From the NCBI GenBank assembly GCA_030374805.1, contig JARGSG010000229.1:217475-281474 (forward strand): DNA of 64,000 nt, given 5' to 3'. The translations under genes and the position numbers were made by a program. This document shows positions 1 through 9,285 of this stretch, one piece after another. This DNA comes from Gracilaria gracilis. Lineage: Eukaryota; Rhodophyta; Florideophyceae; Gracilariales; Gracilariaceae. Numbering within the stretch: position 1 is the first letter of the stretch; each line of letters begins with the position of its first letter. The notes beneath the pieces were generated by a model that was not told where the DNA came from, made no database searches, and was given only the letters and a program-made list of their open reading frames with translations.

Positions 1-558
1 ATACTACCGTTGATCATCACCAACCAAGTGAGTGGTGCGATGCGACGTTGTCTTCATGGCAAACGTGAACTCGAGATGATTCAGGGTCCTGACCGGTGCA
101 GTCAAACTACGGTACGGTTTGTCATGAATTAGCAACGGGGAACCAATCGCGAGCAGTATTTTCGATCTAGGGCGATTTCCCGCCAAACTGGCACAGTTGC
201 ACCTTGCAAACTTGCAAGCTTTCAGAACGATTTGAATTCAAAGATGATCTCAAACTCGAAATGAAATGCTTGTGTTCGAAGGAACCAATTAATCAAGTCA
301 TGACTCCATGCCTACGAAACGGTCATGATGATCAAGTTAAGAGGAGATACTTTCGCGTCCATAGCCTTGGTTATTCTCGAAGAATAACGTAGGTACTTTT
401 ACACTATGCAGGATGCTGAGGATCAGCTTGTGATCAACACAGGTACGAAAAACTCACAGATCAGCAGATGTAGATAGCAGACGCACGAAACGAGAGTAGG
501 TACTGCTTCGCCGCAAGCCATTGCACGAAATGAGAGAACTAACGAACATACAACAAGC
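1..558. other. No gene recognised
   Basis: Only short open frames of about 60 codons occur here, with no recognisable domain. The stretch lies downstream of the minus-strand DUF1761 gene and probably holds its 3' untranslated region plus intergenic DNA. Confidence 0.5.
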
Positions 559-1059
559 CTAAGCCACACCACAAAGACGGCCGAGAAGTGCGCCCACAAG
601 AGTTAAGCTCACACAATGATAGCCTCTGTGCAAAACGAAAAGCGCAAACGGCCGATTCTCAAAGAACGAATGCGAAGCGTTCAAGCCAGAATCAAAGAAA
701 ACGCCAAACGCCAATCCCCACAATGCACCCTCACCCGCGCCGCGACAATTGGCCACCCGCAGCAGAAAGGCAAAAAACGGAATGGCAGTGGCTGTTCCCA
801 ACACGGCGGCAACCATTGCTCGCGGATCAGGTTTTGTAGGCATCTTACCTTTGAGAGCGAGTTGCACGAAGGCCTTCCCGAACACCGGCGTTGAGTACCA
901 AATCTGCGGAGCGATGCATACAAAGCTGGGTCAGTACGGTTGTAACGTCTGTGCGTCTGGATCCAAAGCAAATGTTGTGCTTACCATGCCCATGGTCATA
1001 TGAACCACGAAGCCGATAAAGAACGCCGGAAAGCTGACGAAGTCGAACACGGCTGCCAT
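559..1059 (-). CDS. DUF1761-family small membrane protein, two exons
   Basis: Spliced gene of 139 codons after removal of one 81-bp phase-0 intron at 904..984. Exon 1 is 985..1059 and exon 2 is 559..903. The intron has a canonical GTAAGC donor and a CAG acceptor on the minus strand. Neither exon is complete alone: the frame of exon 2 meets TGA just inside the intron, and splicing joins a hydrophobic N-terminal helix to IWYSTPVFGKAF, the signature start of DUF1761 proteins. Several further hydrophobic segments follow, so it is probably a small multi-pass membrane protein of unknown function. The length fits the family. The start is the ATG at 1059; in-frame sequence upstream is serine-rich and unlikely to be coding. 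It ends with TAG. The family assignment is from motif memory. Confidence 0.72.
904..984 (-). other. Spliceosomal intron of the DUF1761 gene
   Basis: 81-bp intron inferred from the donor GTAAGC right after a Met codon, the acceptor CAG before the IWYS motif, and the in-frame TGA inside. It is the only intron I can support in the window. Confidence 0.7.
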
Positions 1060-1366
1060 TTTCGATGGGCGGCTAAGCTCGTCGTTGGCGGCCAAGCTCG
1101 TCGATGTACTCGAAGACGAAGAAGAAATGTAAAGCGGGTATACGACACCCACAAGATGCTTTTCCCCGGCGCTTAACCGGACGCAACGGTCATCACAAGA
1201 ATATCTCACACGGAACGTAAGCGCGGCTAGCGCAGAGAAAGTGAAAACACAACTTGAATTTGATTTACAGTGAGCCACCTCAGGTGCGCGCCGCGAGCAA
1301 GTTCGGTAAAGCATATGGGAACAACATACACTCGCTCGCTTTCGCTCTGTACAACGCCGCGACGCG

Positions 1367-3211
1367 CTACGACTTGCCGTCGTCGCCGCCGGACACCGGC
1401 TGTCTGCCGTTGATGGTCTCTGCCATGCACAGCAGGCTCTCGCCGGCGTCGGCCGGGTGAACGACCATGCGTGGTGGCAGGCTGCGTACGGCCAGACACA
1501 GTCCGTCGGCCAGTCTTTCCACGCTATCCCGCTCCTTGTCTTCCACGCTTTCCAGTACGCTGTCCGCGCAGTTTTCCCTCAACGCCCGTAATCGCAGCAC
1601 GTTCATCATCGTTTCATAGTTGTTGTTCAGCAATAACTCCAGTTTGCGATGGTGCGGCGCGCTTGCTCCGTCCTGACCACTGTTGTTCTTCTGCGCCTCA
1701 GGTGAGTAACTCTCCGGGTCGTCCGTCATCAGTGAGCTCACGAATTTCGGATCGATTCCCTTGGCCCGCAACAACGACCTCACGCGGTAGATGGACTGCT
1801 TCGGCGGTACCGACAAACAAGATTGAGAAAGCTCTTCCATCCGTTGCGCTGTCACTTGTTTGAGACGCTTATGGCCAATCAGTTCCTTGAGTTGCTCGCC
1901 GAAACCACCTTCACTGTGATTCGTGTATGCACCATTCGCCATCGTCACCTCATTGTTGGCGCGCGGTCGCTTCCTAGACTTGCTGGGTGTACGGTTCTCG
2001 CCATTCGGTTTATTTGGCGTCTCTTCCTGATCGATTTCCATACCATCCGTCACTCCGTTTCTCTTGCCATCGCAATGCACGCCATTCGGTGTCACCCCTG
2101 AGAAATTCTTCTTGATCGCCTGCTCCGCGCCATGTAGACCGCCGTTGGTCATCGACGACGCCTTTTCCATTTTGGCGACATCATGCTGTTGAACCACCTC
2201 AGCGTCTAGTACACAAGCCAATAGACGACGTGCCATGGGCGCCGATTCCGTCACGAAGTGTTGATACTGTAATCCATACCGCACATTACGTGCACGATCC
2301 TCCGTGAGGAAGGGCGGTTGAGTGGCTCCTCGAGTGTGCCAGCGGCCAATCCTTCTCCATGCTAGTGGAATCTGCGAACAACTGTCCCTGATACGCTGAC
2401 TCTGCAACAGCGGGAACTTGCGCGCAAACGAAGCGCCGTACTGCGCTGGGCTCGCATTCCGAAGCTCGTTATTGGGACCGTCGAATATTGGCTCTTCGGT
2501 TGAAGGCGGCGCGTCCGGCAAACCAGCGTGTTGCGCCGCCTGACGAGCCTCGTGAATGGCGGCAGCGGCGGCCGTGACGGCGGAGTCGTAGCTGACACGA
2601 GCGCGTCTCAAGTGGACGTCGCGCGACGACGCGTGAGCGGCCGAAGCGCTCGCCGAAGCGGACTGAGTGTCGCCGTCGCCGTCGACGGAAAGCAGGTCGG
2701 AGTGTTGCAGAGACGGCGACTGCAATCGCGCCGAGAAGTCGGACGAGCGGGGACGTGGCGGTCTTCGCGGCGGCAGACGGGCCGAGGAAGACGCGCCGCC
2801 ACGAGAGAGTCCGAGCGCGGAGGCCACGCCGTCCTTGACGAGCGCACGCACCAGGTCGTCGTAGTAGCGCGCGGCCAGCGCGCGCAGGCGAACGGCCTCC
2901 TTGAAGTAGATGGAGTCATCGGCGTTGAAGGTGCAGCAGTTGGACCAGATGAGGTCTAAGTCGGCCCGAAGCTCCATGGGCGTGCGGTACACGCCCATGG
3001 CGAGGTTGTTCTGGCAGGTGGACAGGTCCATGGGGCGCGCGATGAGCTCTGCGTAGCCGTTGATGGCGTCGACGTCCACGGGCTGCAGAAAGATGCCATA
3101 GCGGTCACGGTCGGAGATCTTCCTCAACAGGTCGGCGCCGCGCTTCTTGAGCAGCTCCTTAGGGTCGCGCAGCGCGCGCGTCGGCGCGCGGGGCGGACGC
3201 GACGGCGCCAT
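1367..3211 (-). CDS. Bromodomain protein
   Basis: 614-aa single-exon protein. A bromodomain lies near the N-terminus (about residues 12-115), with the RPMDLST segment of the ZA loop and a DLDLIWSNC helix followed by FN, whose Asn is the acetyl-lysine-binding residue. The rest is Ser/Ala-rich and low complexity, with a basic nuclear-localisation-like patch (KSRKRPR). It should be a nuclear reader of acetylated histones, possibly in a remodelling complex. The start was chosen as the ATG at 3211 because the open frame upstream crosses into the divergent neighbour and is an arginine/alanine-rich CpG promoter translation. It is head to head with a second bromodomain gene sharing the same DLDLIWSNC helix. 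It ends with TAG. BRD7/9-like is possible, but the family is not firm. Confidence 0.85.
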   Translation of the reverse strand: MAPSRPPRAPTRALRDPKELLKKRGADLLRKISDRDRYGIFLQPVDVDAINGYAELIARPMDLSTCQNNLAMGVYRTPMELRADLDLIWSNCCTFNADDSIYFKEAVRLRALAARYYDDLVRALVKDGVASALGLSRGGASSSARLPPRRPPRPRSSDFSARLQSPSLQHSDLLSVDGDGDTQSASASASAAHASSRDVHLRRARVSYDSAVTAAAAAIHEARQAAQHAGLPDAPPSTEEPIFDGPNNELRNASPAQYGASFARKFPLLQSQRIRDSCSQIPLAWRRIGRWHTRGATQPPFLTEDRARNVRYGLQYQHFVTESAPMARRLLACVLDAEVVQQHDVAKMEKASSMTNGGLHGAEQAIKKNFSGVTPNGVHCDGKRNGVTDGMEIDQEETPNKPNGENRTPSKSRKRPRANNEVTMANGAYTNHSEGGFGEQLKELIGHKRLKQVTAQRMEELSQSCLSVPPKQSIYRVRSLLRAKGIDPKFVSSLMTDDPESYSPEAQKNNSGQDGASAPHHRKLELLLNNNYETMMNVLRLRALRENCADSVLESVEDKERDSVERLADGLCLAVRSLPPRMVVHPADAGESLLCMAETINGRQPVSGGDDGKS

Positions 3212-3569
3212 GGCGACAGGGAAGGGGCTGCTCGTTCTGCGTCTGCGAAGCGGCGCGCGCGCTCTGCTTGCACGTGCAGCGCAGCCGCCACGCCGCCACG
3301 CGCAAGCGCGGCGCGTCTCCATTTGCGCGCCAATTTTTGCGCGCGCACCCGCTCGCGCGCGCAGGGCGGTTGCACGGCCGCGGATGCGGGCTGTGGCGCG
3401 CTGTGGCGCGCCTGCGCGTTGTCGGCGCGCCGCTCCAGCGCACGCGTTCAAGCAGCTGTCGTCCCCCACCCCCGCACGCGCGCCCGTGGCAGCCACTCGC
3501 TCCCCTCTCTCTACACTCGCCGCTCCTCTCGCCGCACGCGCGTACACACCCCCTCCCCTTTCCCCGCCC
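3212..3569. promoter_or_regulatory. CpG-rich bidirectional promoter between two bromodomain genes
   Basis: The 358-bp gap between the two divergent ATGs is extremely rich in GCGCGC runs and has no clear TATA box. Both strands stay open by chance because of the composition, so longer N-termini predicted across it are unreliable. The position implies shared control of the two bromodomain genes. Transcription starts cannot be placed from sequence alone. Confidence 0.6.
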
Positions 3570-6500
3570 ATGGGAGCTGCCAAGCGTCGCCGCCCAGCCA
3601 CCGACTCGTCCCTCAACTCCAACACGCCCGCCCGAAAGAAGCCCTCCTCCGCCCGAGGGCGCGGCCGTCCGCCCAACGCCCCCCGTGACGGCCGCGAGCG
3701 CCCGCCCCCCCTCGCAGAGTGCTTCAAGCAGCGATGCGGCGACGTGCTCGATAAACTCAGCAAGAAAGACCACTACGATATCTTCCTCGAACCCGTCAAG
3801 GGCGTCGCCAGCTACCATGATATCATCAAACGCCCTATGGACCTCTCCACCGTGCGCTCCAAACTCATGGGTAGCGAGTACAAGAGCCTTGGCGATTTCC
3901 GTAAGGACCTCGACCTCATCTGGTCCAACTGTCTGCTTTTCAACGGAAAGGAACCCACCAACGTCTTCAGTAAGAAAGCCATCGAGTTGCGTCGACTCAC
4001 TGACAAGCTCATCGTCAACACTCGCCAGCAGCTTGAGAAGGACAAGGAGGTGCTCCACCGTTGGAAGGAGAAATATAGGAAGCGTCGCGAAACCATGGCC
4101 GCCAACGCAGCCATGCTCAACGCCCGTCTGCATGGTTCTCCGAGTCCATACTCACCTGCAAACAGCGCCCGGACGTCGCGAATGCGCGATCTCGTCGACC
4201 CGATGGCATCGGCCGACTTCACCAGCGATTACCACTCGGGCAGAAGTCCAGAAGAGAATGCGATTGCCGAAGCTTTGCGCTTGCAATACGCCGGAACCAC
4301 TGGTTTGTACAAGAGGGGTATGCTCAACGCTCCCATGCCTCAGTATACCAAACCCGATGGCAGTATTGCTCATATCCCGATTGTGCGTTATAACCCTCGC
4401 CAAGATGATTGGGCGCCATCTGATCCCGTTGAGGCCCATACATGTCGTCGCGACTCTATTCCGCCGCTTCTTTGCGACTCGTTGCCAGTGAGTAGACTGT
4501 CCAACCCATGCACGCCGGATCCGCGAACCGATTTTGTATTTGTCAGCGATTATGCTGAGTCTCTCTACCATTTTGTCAGAGGTAGTGGTTCGATAGCGTC
4601 GGATATTGTCACGGAAATTCTCAGTCCCGAACTCATGCTCCGCACGCAGCACGAACGGTTACGAAAAAGCGGTCTCTCTCCGAAAGAAATTGCAATGGCT
4701 ATCAAGGCGGAAAATGCAGTTCATTCATCGCTTCCGCTGCACAAACCGCTAAAGCTTTGGAACAAGGAGTCCATTACCGAGTTGGCAGATGACATTGAAC
4801 GCATTAATAAGCGAATGGTGTCCATTTTGCCGAAGATGCAGAGAACCATTAACGAGTACAACGGAATCAACGGTTTGCGCAAGTTTCTCGATGAGGCTCT
4901 TATTAAGGAGGTTGAGAACACACCATCGCAGATTGTTGATTACTCCATGCCTCATGGTGTGAGTCTGGCCACGTTGAATGATATTGTGCGTCTTACATCA
5001 ATGAATGGAATGCGCGTTTCTGCGAACGAGGCCAAACAGATTGAAGCTTTGCAAAAGCATGCACAACGTTTTCTTTCTCAGTTACGGCCAGAAACAGCGG
5101 GTAAGATTGTGAACAATCCTGCCCAGCAGTCTAACGTTCTTATCGAATATCAACGCCGCGCAAGTGAAATTCGAAGGCAGCGACGTGTTGAAGCAGAGAA
5201 ACAAGCCACTCTTATCATTGAGCAAATGCGAAAAGTTGCTGTACCCCAGAAAGAGTCTTTGCAGAGCATGAAGCAGGAAAATCTGAACTCGGCTAAAGGA
5301 CCGCAACAGCTTGCAGCTTCGCAAACTCCGAATGTGAACACTTCTGTCATTGAGATATCAGCTCAGCGAAATCCACAGCTGGGTTTGCTTGGACACAACC
5401 ATGCCCCGCCTGCAGTCTCTTCAAATGCTTTTGGAAGACAGTCAGCCTCATTTACGGCTGCTGGGTTGTCGACTGACGCGAAGATCACTTGCACCAATTG
5501 CGGCACGGCCAACACTCCAAGATGGCGGACGAATGAGTTGATGGCTCCGAGGGACCTCTGCGTAACGTGCGGCCTCTTCTGGGAGAAGACGAGACAGATG
5601 CGTCCAAAAGATTTTGCAACGCAGTCGAGCTTCTTTCAGAGTATACAAAAGCCTATCTCTACTCAGAACGGACGAACGCAAATTGGTGCTACCCCGAATC
5701 CGCTGCAAGCGATTATTCCGGGCTTATCCCCTAACGGAGTCTCCAAGCCTCCGATTCAGAAGAAGACACCACAGTCAGTCTCCCGCCGTTCTCCGTCGTC
5801 AAGCGGTTCTGGTCGAGGTCCACGAACGCGGATACCACCCGGGGTTATGTTGGATCAAAATATGACAGCGGTGCCTAATGCCAACTTGCTACAAGGTTTC
5901 TCGCGATCATTTCCGGGTGTGGGGGTCCCGCCGCATGTCGCTCAAGCGAATTCCCAACGAGCAAACATAAGTGGGTCTGTTCTAGACGTATTAACAGCCA
6001 GGGCTGGTAATCAAGATCGTTTTAATATTGGTCAACAGCTTCAACGCCCAGGTCCGCCGAATTTCATCGGCACTAAAGCAAGTGCTGTCGGAGGACAGAT
6101 GAAGGAAGCAGTCCCAAATAGCTCTCTTAACAACTCTATATTCTCAAGGCCACCGGGGGTAGAAATTGGTGGTTCTCAATCTCTTGGGATGGTCCCTAGC
6201 TCTTCAGAATCCATTCATAGGCAAAGTCTTCTTCAGCAAACAGTGCCTCAAACACAGCAAGGGTTTGCGAATGTGGGGGCCTCTAATTTTAATCCTCTTG
6301 CGTTCCGGGGAACCAATCCCAGCTCTATGTTCAACCCGACGAACCTTAATAACCAAAGCCCTTCAAATGTAGGGCATCATGGATTCATACCAGAGGGTGG
6401 CATCGGGGTTGCGCTTCAGAAGATTTCGGCTCAAAACAATAGGCTTATGATGGGGCAGCGATTGAACAACTTTTCTGCCCCGAACAATGGTGCAGCAGGA

Positions 6501-6746
6501 GCTGATGGCATAGCAGTCAGTGGAGCTGCAGGTGGGAACGGGCTCGGCAACCCAAGTTTTGGAACCTTCCCAAGCCAAGCTGGGAACCCAAGCATGGCGC
6601 ATATTCCTTCCGTTAATGACATGAGAGGATCTCAGGTGGGAAATGTCCCTGTGAACGAGACACCAGATCAAATGATGGAGAACCTGCTGTTTGGGGTTGG
6701 GGGAATTGCATCTTCTCCATCAGGTCCACCTGAATTCGACTTCTAG
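3570..6746 (+). CDS. Bromodomain and GATA zinc-finger protein
   Basis: 1,058-aa single-exon protein. The bromodomain spans about residues 45-145, with KRPMDLST, DLDLIWSNC and the acetyl-lysine-contacting FN. A GATA-type finger follows much later: C641, C644, C664 and C667 in a CX2C-X19-CX2C pattern, with the usual TPRWR and LCVTCGLFW contexts. The middle region (residues about 200-560) is less repetitive and may be a BRD7/9-like helical region. The C-terminal 350 residues are rich in Asn, Gln, Ser and Gly, like an activation or condensate-forming tail. It is probably a nuclear chromatin regulator reading acetyl-lysine and binding DNA. The start is the ATG at 3570 (PPMGAAKRRRP); upstream frame is promoter. 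It ends with TAG, 30 bp from the convergent RRP46-like gene. Confidence 0.88.
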   Translation: MGAAKRRRPATDSSLNSNTPARKKPSSARGRGRPPNAPRDGRERPPPLAECFKQRCGDVLDKLSKKDHYDIFLEPVKGVASYHDIIKRPMDLSTVRSKLMGSEYKSLGDFRKDLDLIWSNCLLFNGKEPTNVFSKKAIELRRLTDKLIVNTRQQLEKDKEVLHRWKEKYRKRRETMAANAAMLNARLHGSPSPYSPANSARTSRMRDLVDPMASADFTSDYHSGRSPEENAIAEALRLQYAGTTGLYKRGMLNAPMPQYTKPDGSIAHIPIVRYNPRQDDWAPSDPVEAHTCRRDSIPPLLCDSLPVSRLSNPCTPDPRTDFVFVSDYAESLYHFVRGSGSIASDIVTEILSPELMLRTQHERLRKSGLSPKEIAMAIKAENAVHSSLPLHKPLKLWNKESITELADDIERINKRMVSILPKMQRTINEYNGINGLRKFLDEALIKEVENTPSQIVDYSMPHGVSLATLNDIVRLTSMNGMRVSANEAKQIEALQKHAQRFLSQLRPETAGKIVNNPAQQSNVLIEYQRRASEIRRQRRVEAEKQATLIIEQMRKVAVPQKESLQSMKQENLNSAKGPQQLAASQTPNVNTSVIEISAQRNPQLGLLGHNHAPPAVSSNAFGRQSASFTAAGLSTDAKITCTNCGTANTPRWRTNELMAPRDLCVTCGLFWEKTRQMRPKDFATQSSFFQSIQKPISTQNGRTQIGATPNPLQAIIPGLSPNGVSKPPIQKKTPQSVSRRSPSSSGSGRGPRTRIPPGVMLDQNMTAVPNANLLQGFSRSFPGVGVPPHVAQANSQRANISGSVLDVLTARAGNQDRFNIGQQLQRPGPPNFIGTKASAVGGQMKEAVPNSSLNNSIFSRPPGVEIGGSQSLGMVPSSSESIHRQSLLQQTVPQTQQGFANVGASNFNPLAFRGTNPSSMFNPTNLNNQSPSNVGHHGFIPEGGIGVALQKISAQNNRLMMGQRLNNFSAPNNGAAGADGIAVSGAAGGNGLGNPSFGTFPSQAGNPSMAHIPSVNDMRGSQVGNVPVNETPDQMMENLLFGVGGIASSPSGPPEFDF

Positions 6747-6776
6747 CATTCAAATAGTCTTCTCCGAGTACAACTA

Positions 6777-7577
6777 CTACGAAGCGTTCCAAATATGTCG
6801 AATTGCGGCCTTTTGCTCTAGGCTGAGCCGAAGGAACGCTCTCGTCTTGACTACGAGTTGACGGCAAACTGCGACTGCGGCTGCAAATATTTCTTCCCCC
6901 CCGCAGTCTCCAATTGTATACACTGACATAAAGCCGTCATCTTTCTCTAACGCCGTATCGATCGTAATAGTCACGACTGCATGAGCCTCCCTCTCCTCCA
7001 CCAGGACAGGATCTACTATGAGCGCGTTGTTGTGAATGGACACTGAAGCCGCGAGAGGTAACGCCCTCATCGCCAAACCAGCGTCCAAAAGAGCCATTGT
7101 AGTGGCATTGATCGCAGCTGCGACGACTCCCCCGCTGTCTGAAAGCACCTGAACAGCGACAACAACAGCTTTGCGAGGATGAAGCGCGGCGAGAACTACA
7201 TCGGTTACAGTGGCTTGTAGATCTCTCGTTAACACAGATTCATTGGAAACCGTAGCATCCGCGCCGCTAAGTGAACTGCCCATTCGTTCACGACGACGAT
7301 AAGCCACATGTACATGCAATGCCTCCACCTGTTGCTTGTTGTGGGGACAGTCCATGGGTCCGTATATTCCTACGATGACGTCCGTGCCACCCAGTCTAAT
7401 GCGGGCAGAACCATCTGCTCGACTTAATTCTCCGTGTGATGCGGTCATGGCGCGCATTTCTCCTTGCGATCTTCCGTCTCGTCGACCGGCACTGGTTTCG
7501 GTCTTCATGCCTAACGTTGCATCCACACCAGTGCCTTGTCCTCGGAATGGAGGAGTGTCAATGTCCATACCACTCAT
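6777..7577 (-). CDS. RRP46: Exosome RNase PH-like subunit (RRP46/EXOSC5-like)
   Basis: 266-aa protein with an RNase PH fold. After an N-terminal extension of about 45 residues comes HGELSRADGSARIRLGGTDV then VGIYGP, matching the LSRxDGSA..G.T.V..VYGP start of RRP46/EXOSC5. RRP46 is a core ring subunit of the RNA exosome, acting in nuclear and cytoplasmic 3'-5' RNA decay. The start is the ATG at 7577 (MSGMDIDTPP). The open frame reaches further upstream to 7868 without family resemblance and was not included. Length is close to the usual 230-240 residues. Its 3' end is 30 bp from that of the bromodomain-GATA gene, so the transcripts probably overlap. RRP41 or MTR3 are less likely because the NLLSRPDGSA-type motif is RRP46-like. 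Confidence 0.82.
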   Translation of the reverse strand: MSGMDIDTPPFRGQGTGVDATLGMKTETSAGRRDGRSQGEMRAMTASHGELSRADGSARIRLGGTDVIVGIYGPMDCPHNKQQVEALHVHVAYRRRERMGSSLSGADATVSNESVLTRDLQATVTDVVLAALHPRKAVVVAVQVLSDSGGVVAAAINATTMALLDAGLAMRALPLAASVSIHNNALIVDPVLVEEREAHAVVTITIDTALEKDDGFMSVYTIGDCGGEEIFAAAVAVCRQLVVKTRAFLRLSLEQKAAIRHIWNAS

Positions 7578-7898
7578 TGTTGTTCGTATAATGTGAATGG
7601 CGTGGAACCAATGTACGTTAGTGAACTGAACAACTCGAGTGGTCCGGATTGCATGGATCGGTGTGACAGAAGTGTCTTCGAGGCTTTTACCGCTGATTAA
7701 AATTCGATGGCACTCAGCTTTCTGGTACGCTTGCCGATGTAGGTGAGGAGGCTTGAAGATTTCGCAGGTTACGAAGTATCTAGGTCGAGAGCCTGTCACT
7801 TCATTTCCATGCTCCATGATCGAAATGTCGCAGTTGCACATCCGCTGCAGGAGAAGATTGAGGAGCAATCCTTTTTAAAATAATATTTCATCATTAAC

Positions 7899-7957
7899 CC
7901 TTTTGAACCTAAAAGCTTATGTCTATAGTAGACATAAGAACTTTCAGGTTCAAAAGG
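7899..7957. repeat. Nested palindrome (cruciform-forming)
   Basis: The outer arms CCTTTTGAACCT (7899-7910) and AGGTTCAAAAGG (7946-7957) are perfect. Inside them CTTATGTCTA (7916-7925) pairs with TAGACATAAG (7929-7938) around a 3-nt loop. It lies 322 bp upstream of the RRP46-like start in AT-rich DNA. It could be a tiny MITE remnant or a regulatory hairpin. Confidence 0.75.
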
Positions 7958-8622
7958 TTCGAAAGTTTCAAATTAAACATTTAGTTTCAACCGACTTGAT
8001 TCCTTTTTGCCTTGGTGCACTTCTTGTTTTCTCTCTCTCTGTGGCTCTCTCGTACATAGGTTATAAATGATATGTCAATGATCACCGATCATCATGATTA
8101 TGATGATCAATTAGGAACGGAACCTCGAATAACGGTACAGTACTTTGTATTCATGATCATCATCATCATGAAGCTCATCCCTGTGATTCTCGTTCCTCTA
8201 AACATACTACCAGTACATGGGGGCCAAGAGGTTGTAAAGATAAGGTAGGTCCGTTTCTTTTCCGGTCTTCAACCTACGTAGTACCAATATTTCCCATTCG
8301 GAGTGCTTGCTTTACTTGCATTACATGAATCACTGTCCGGAAGATAGGTACATCTTGTTGTATCTTACTGTAGATACTTAGATATGAAACAGATATTTTA
8401 CCATATCTTCTAAGTTAGATACATCTAAATCTGATGAGAAAAGTTCGGAACATATGGACCATAATGGAAAACAGAAATTAACTTCGGGATACCACTGAAG
8501 GTTTCTCCGCGAAGCATTTATTCAAATACGAAGATGTATGGAACCAATCGCGCGAAAGGACTACATAAATTCTCGACCGATTGCACAATTCATTGTCTGT
8601 GGATCAATCCCATCAGGTTTGC
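7958..8622. other. Intergenic, no gene seen
   Basis: AT-rich sequence with short ATC/ATG trinucleotide runs around 8085-8170 and several GATAC/GTATC-like motifs around 8340-8430. No coding frame of note. It separates the RRP46-like gene from the 3' end of the secreted-protein gene. Confidence 0.5.
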
Positions 8623-9285
8623 TTAATCAGAATCTGAAGAGCAAGAGCTATCGCTGCCGGATCCACCACTGCTATCGCTGCCGCTTCCCCTGCGGCACCT
8701 CCTCCTCCTCCTGCGCGGCTGCTGAACGACGGGGGGTCGCTGCGGAACGAAGACTGGCCTCGGTGGGGGACGGGGGAACGACTGCCTCGGCGGGGGAGAG
8801 AACGGCCTCGGCGGCAGGACTGGCCTCGGGCGAGGGACTGGAGGCAATGGGCGGGGAGCCGGGGGACGCGGACGGGGAGCCACTGGTCTCGGAGGGGGTG
8901 GCGGGGGAGCAGTGCGGGGAACAAACGGCCTCGGGCGAGGGACAAACGGTCTCGGACGTGGAACGAATGGCCTCGGGGCGGGGAAGCCGTACGGGTAGTA
9001 CGGTCCGTACGGGTACGGCACTGGGACGTAACCGTACCCCGGGCCCGCAGGACGTCCGAACACGAAACCTCGACCTGGTGCGCCATGGAATCCACGGCCG
9101 CGACGGCGGCGACCACCGTCCCCACCTTTGTCCCAACGAATGCTGGGTGTAAGATCGGCGTCGGTTTTCTTCATTCCCTTGGCTTCAGTGGAGGAAGCCA
9201 AGTCCTTCTTCTCGGCGACAACACTGCCTAGGACAGTGCAGCACAGCATGGCCGCGCAAAGCGCGAGAAAGATGATGCTCTTCAT
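8623..9285 (-). CDS. Secreted Pro/Arg-rich, Ser/Asp-tailed protein
   Basis: 220-aa protein with a clear N-terminal signal peptide: a hydrophobic stretch (IIFLALCAAMLCCTVLGSVVA) ending near residue 24. Next comes a charged segment, a Gly/Tyr/Pro-rich stretch, then tandem PRPFVPRPR-type repeats and a long Pro/Arg region. It finishes with an Arg6-Cys-Arg2 cluster and a Ser/Asp/Gly tail. It looks like an extracellular or cell-wall structural protein that could bind sulfated polysaccharide through arginine. It resembles extensins only in composition; no catalytic domain is visible. The start ATG at 9285 is fixed by the signal peptide. It ends with TAA. Function is inferred. Confidence 0.7.
   Translation of the reverse strand: MKSIIFLALCAAMLCCTVLGSVVAEKKDLASSTEAKGMKKTDADLTPSIRWDKGGDGGRRRRGRGFHGAPGRGFVFGRPAGPGYGYVPVPYPYGPYYPYGFPAPRPFVPRPRPFVPRPRPFVPRTAPPPPPPRPVAPRPRPPAPRPLPPVPRPRPVLPPRPFSPPPRQSFPRPPPRPVFVPQRPPVVQQPRRRRRRCRRGSGSDSSGGSGSDSSCSSDSD

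Noticed and set aside
3159-4491. Long frames opposite the bromodomain genes
   Set aside because: Shadows produced by the GC-rich promoter and coding strand; no family resemblance.
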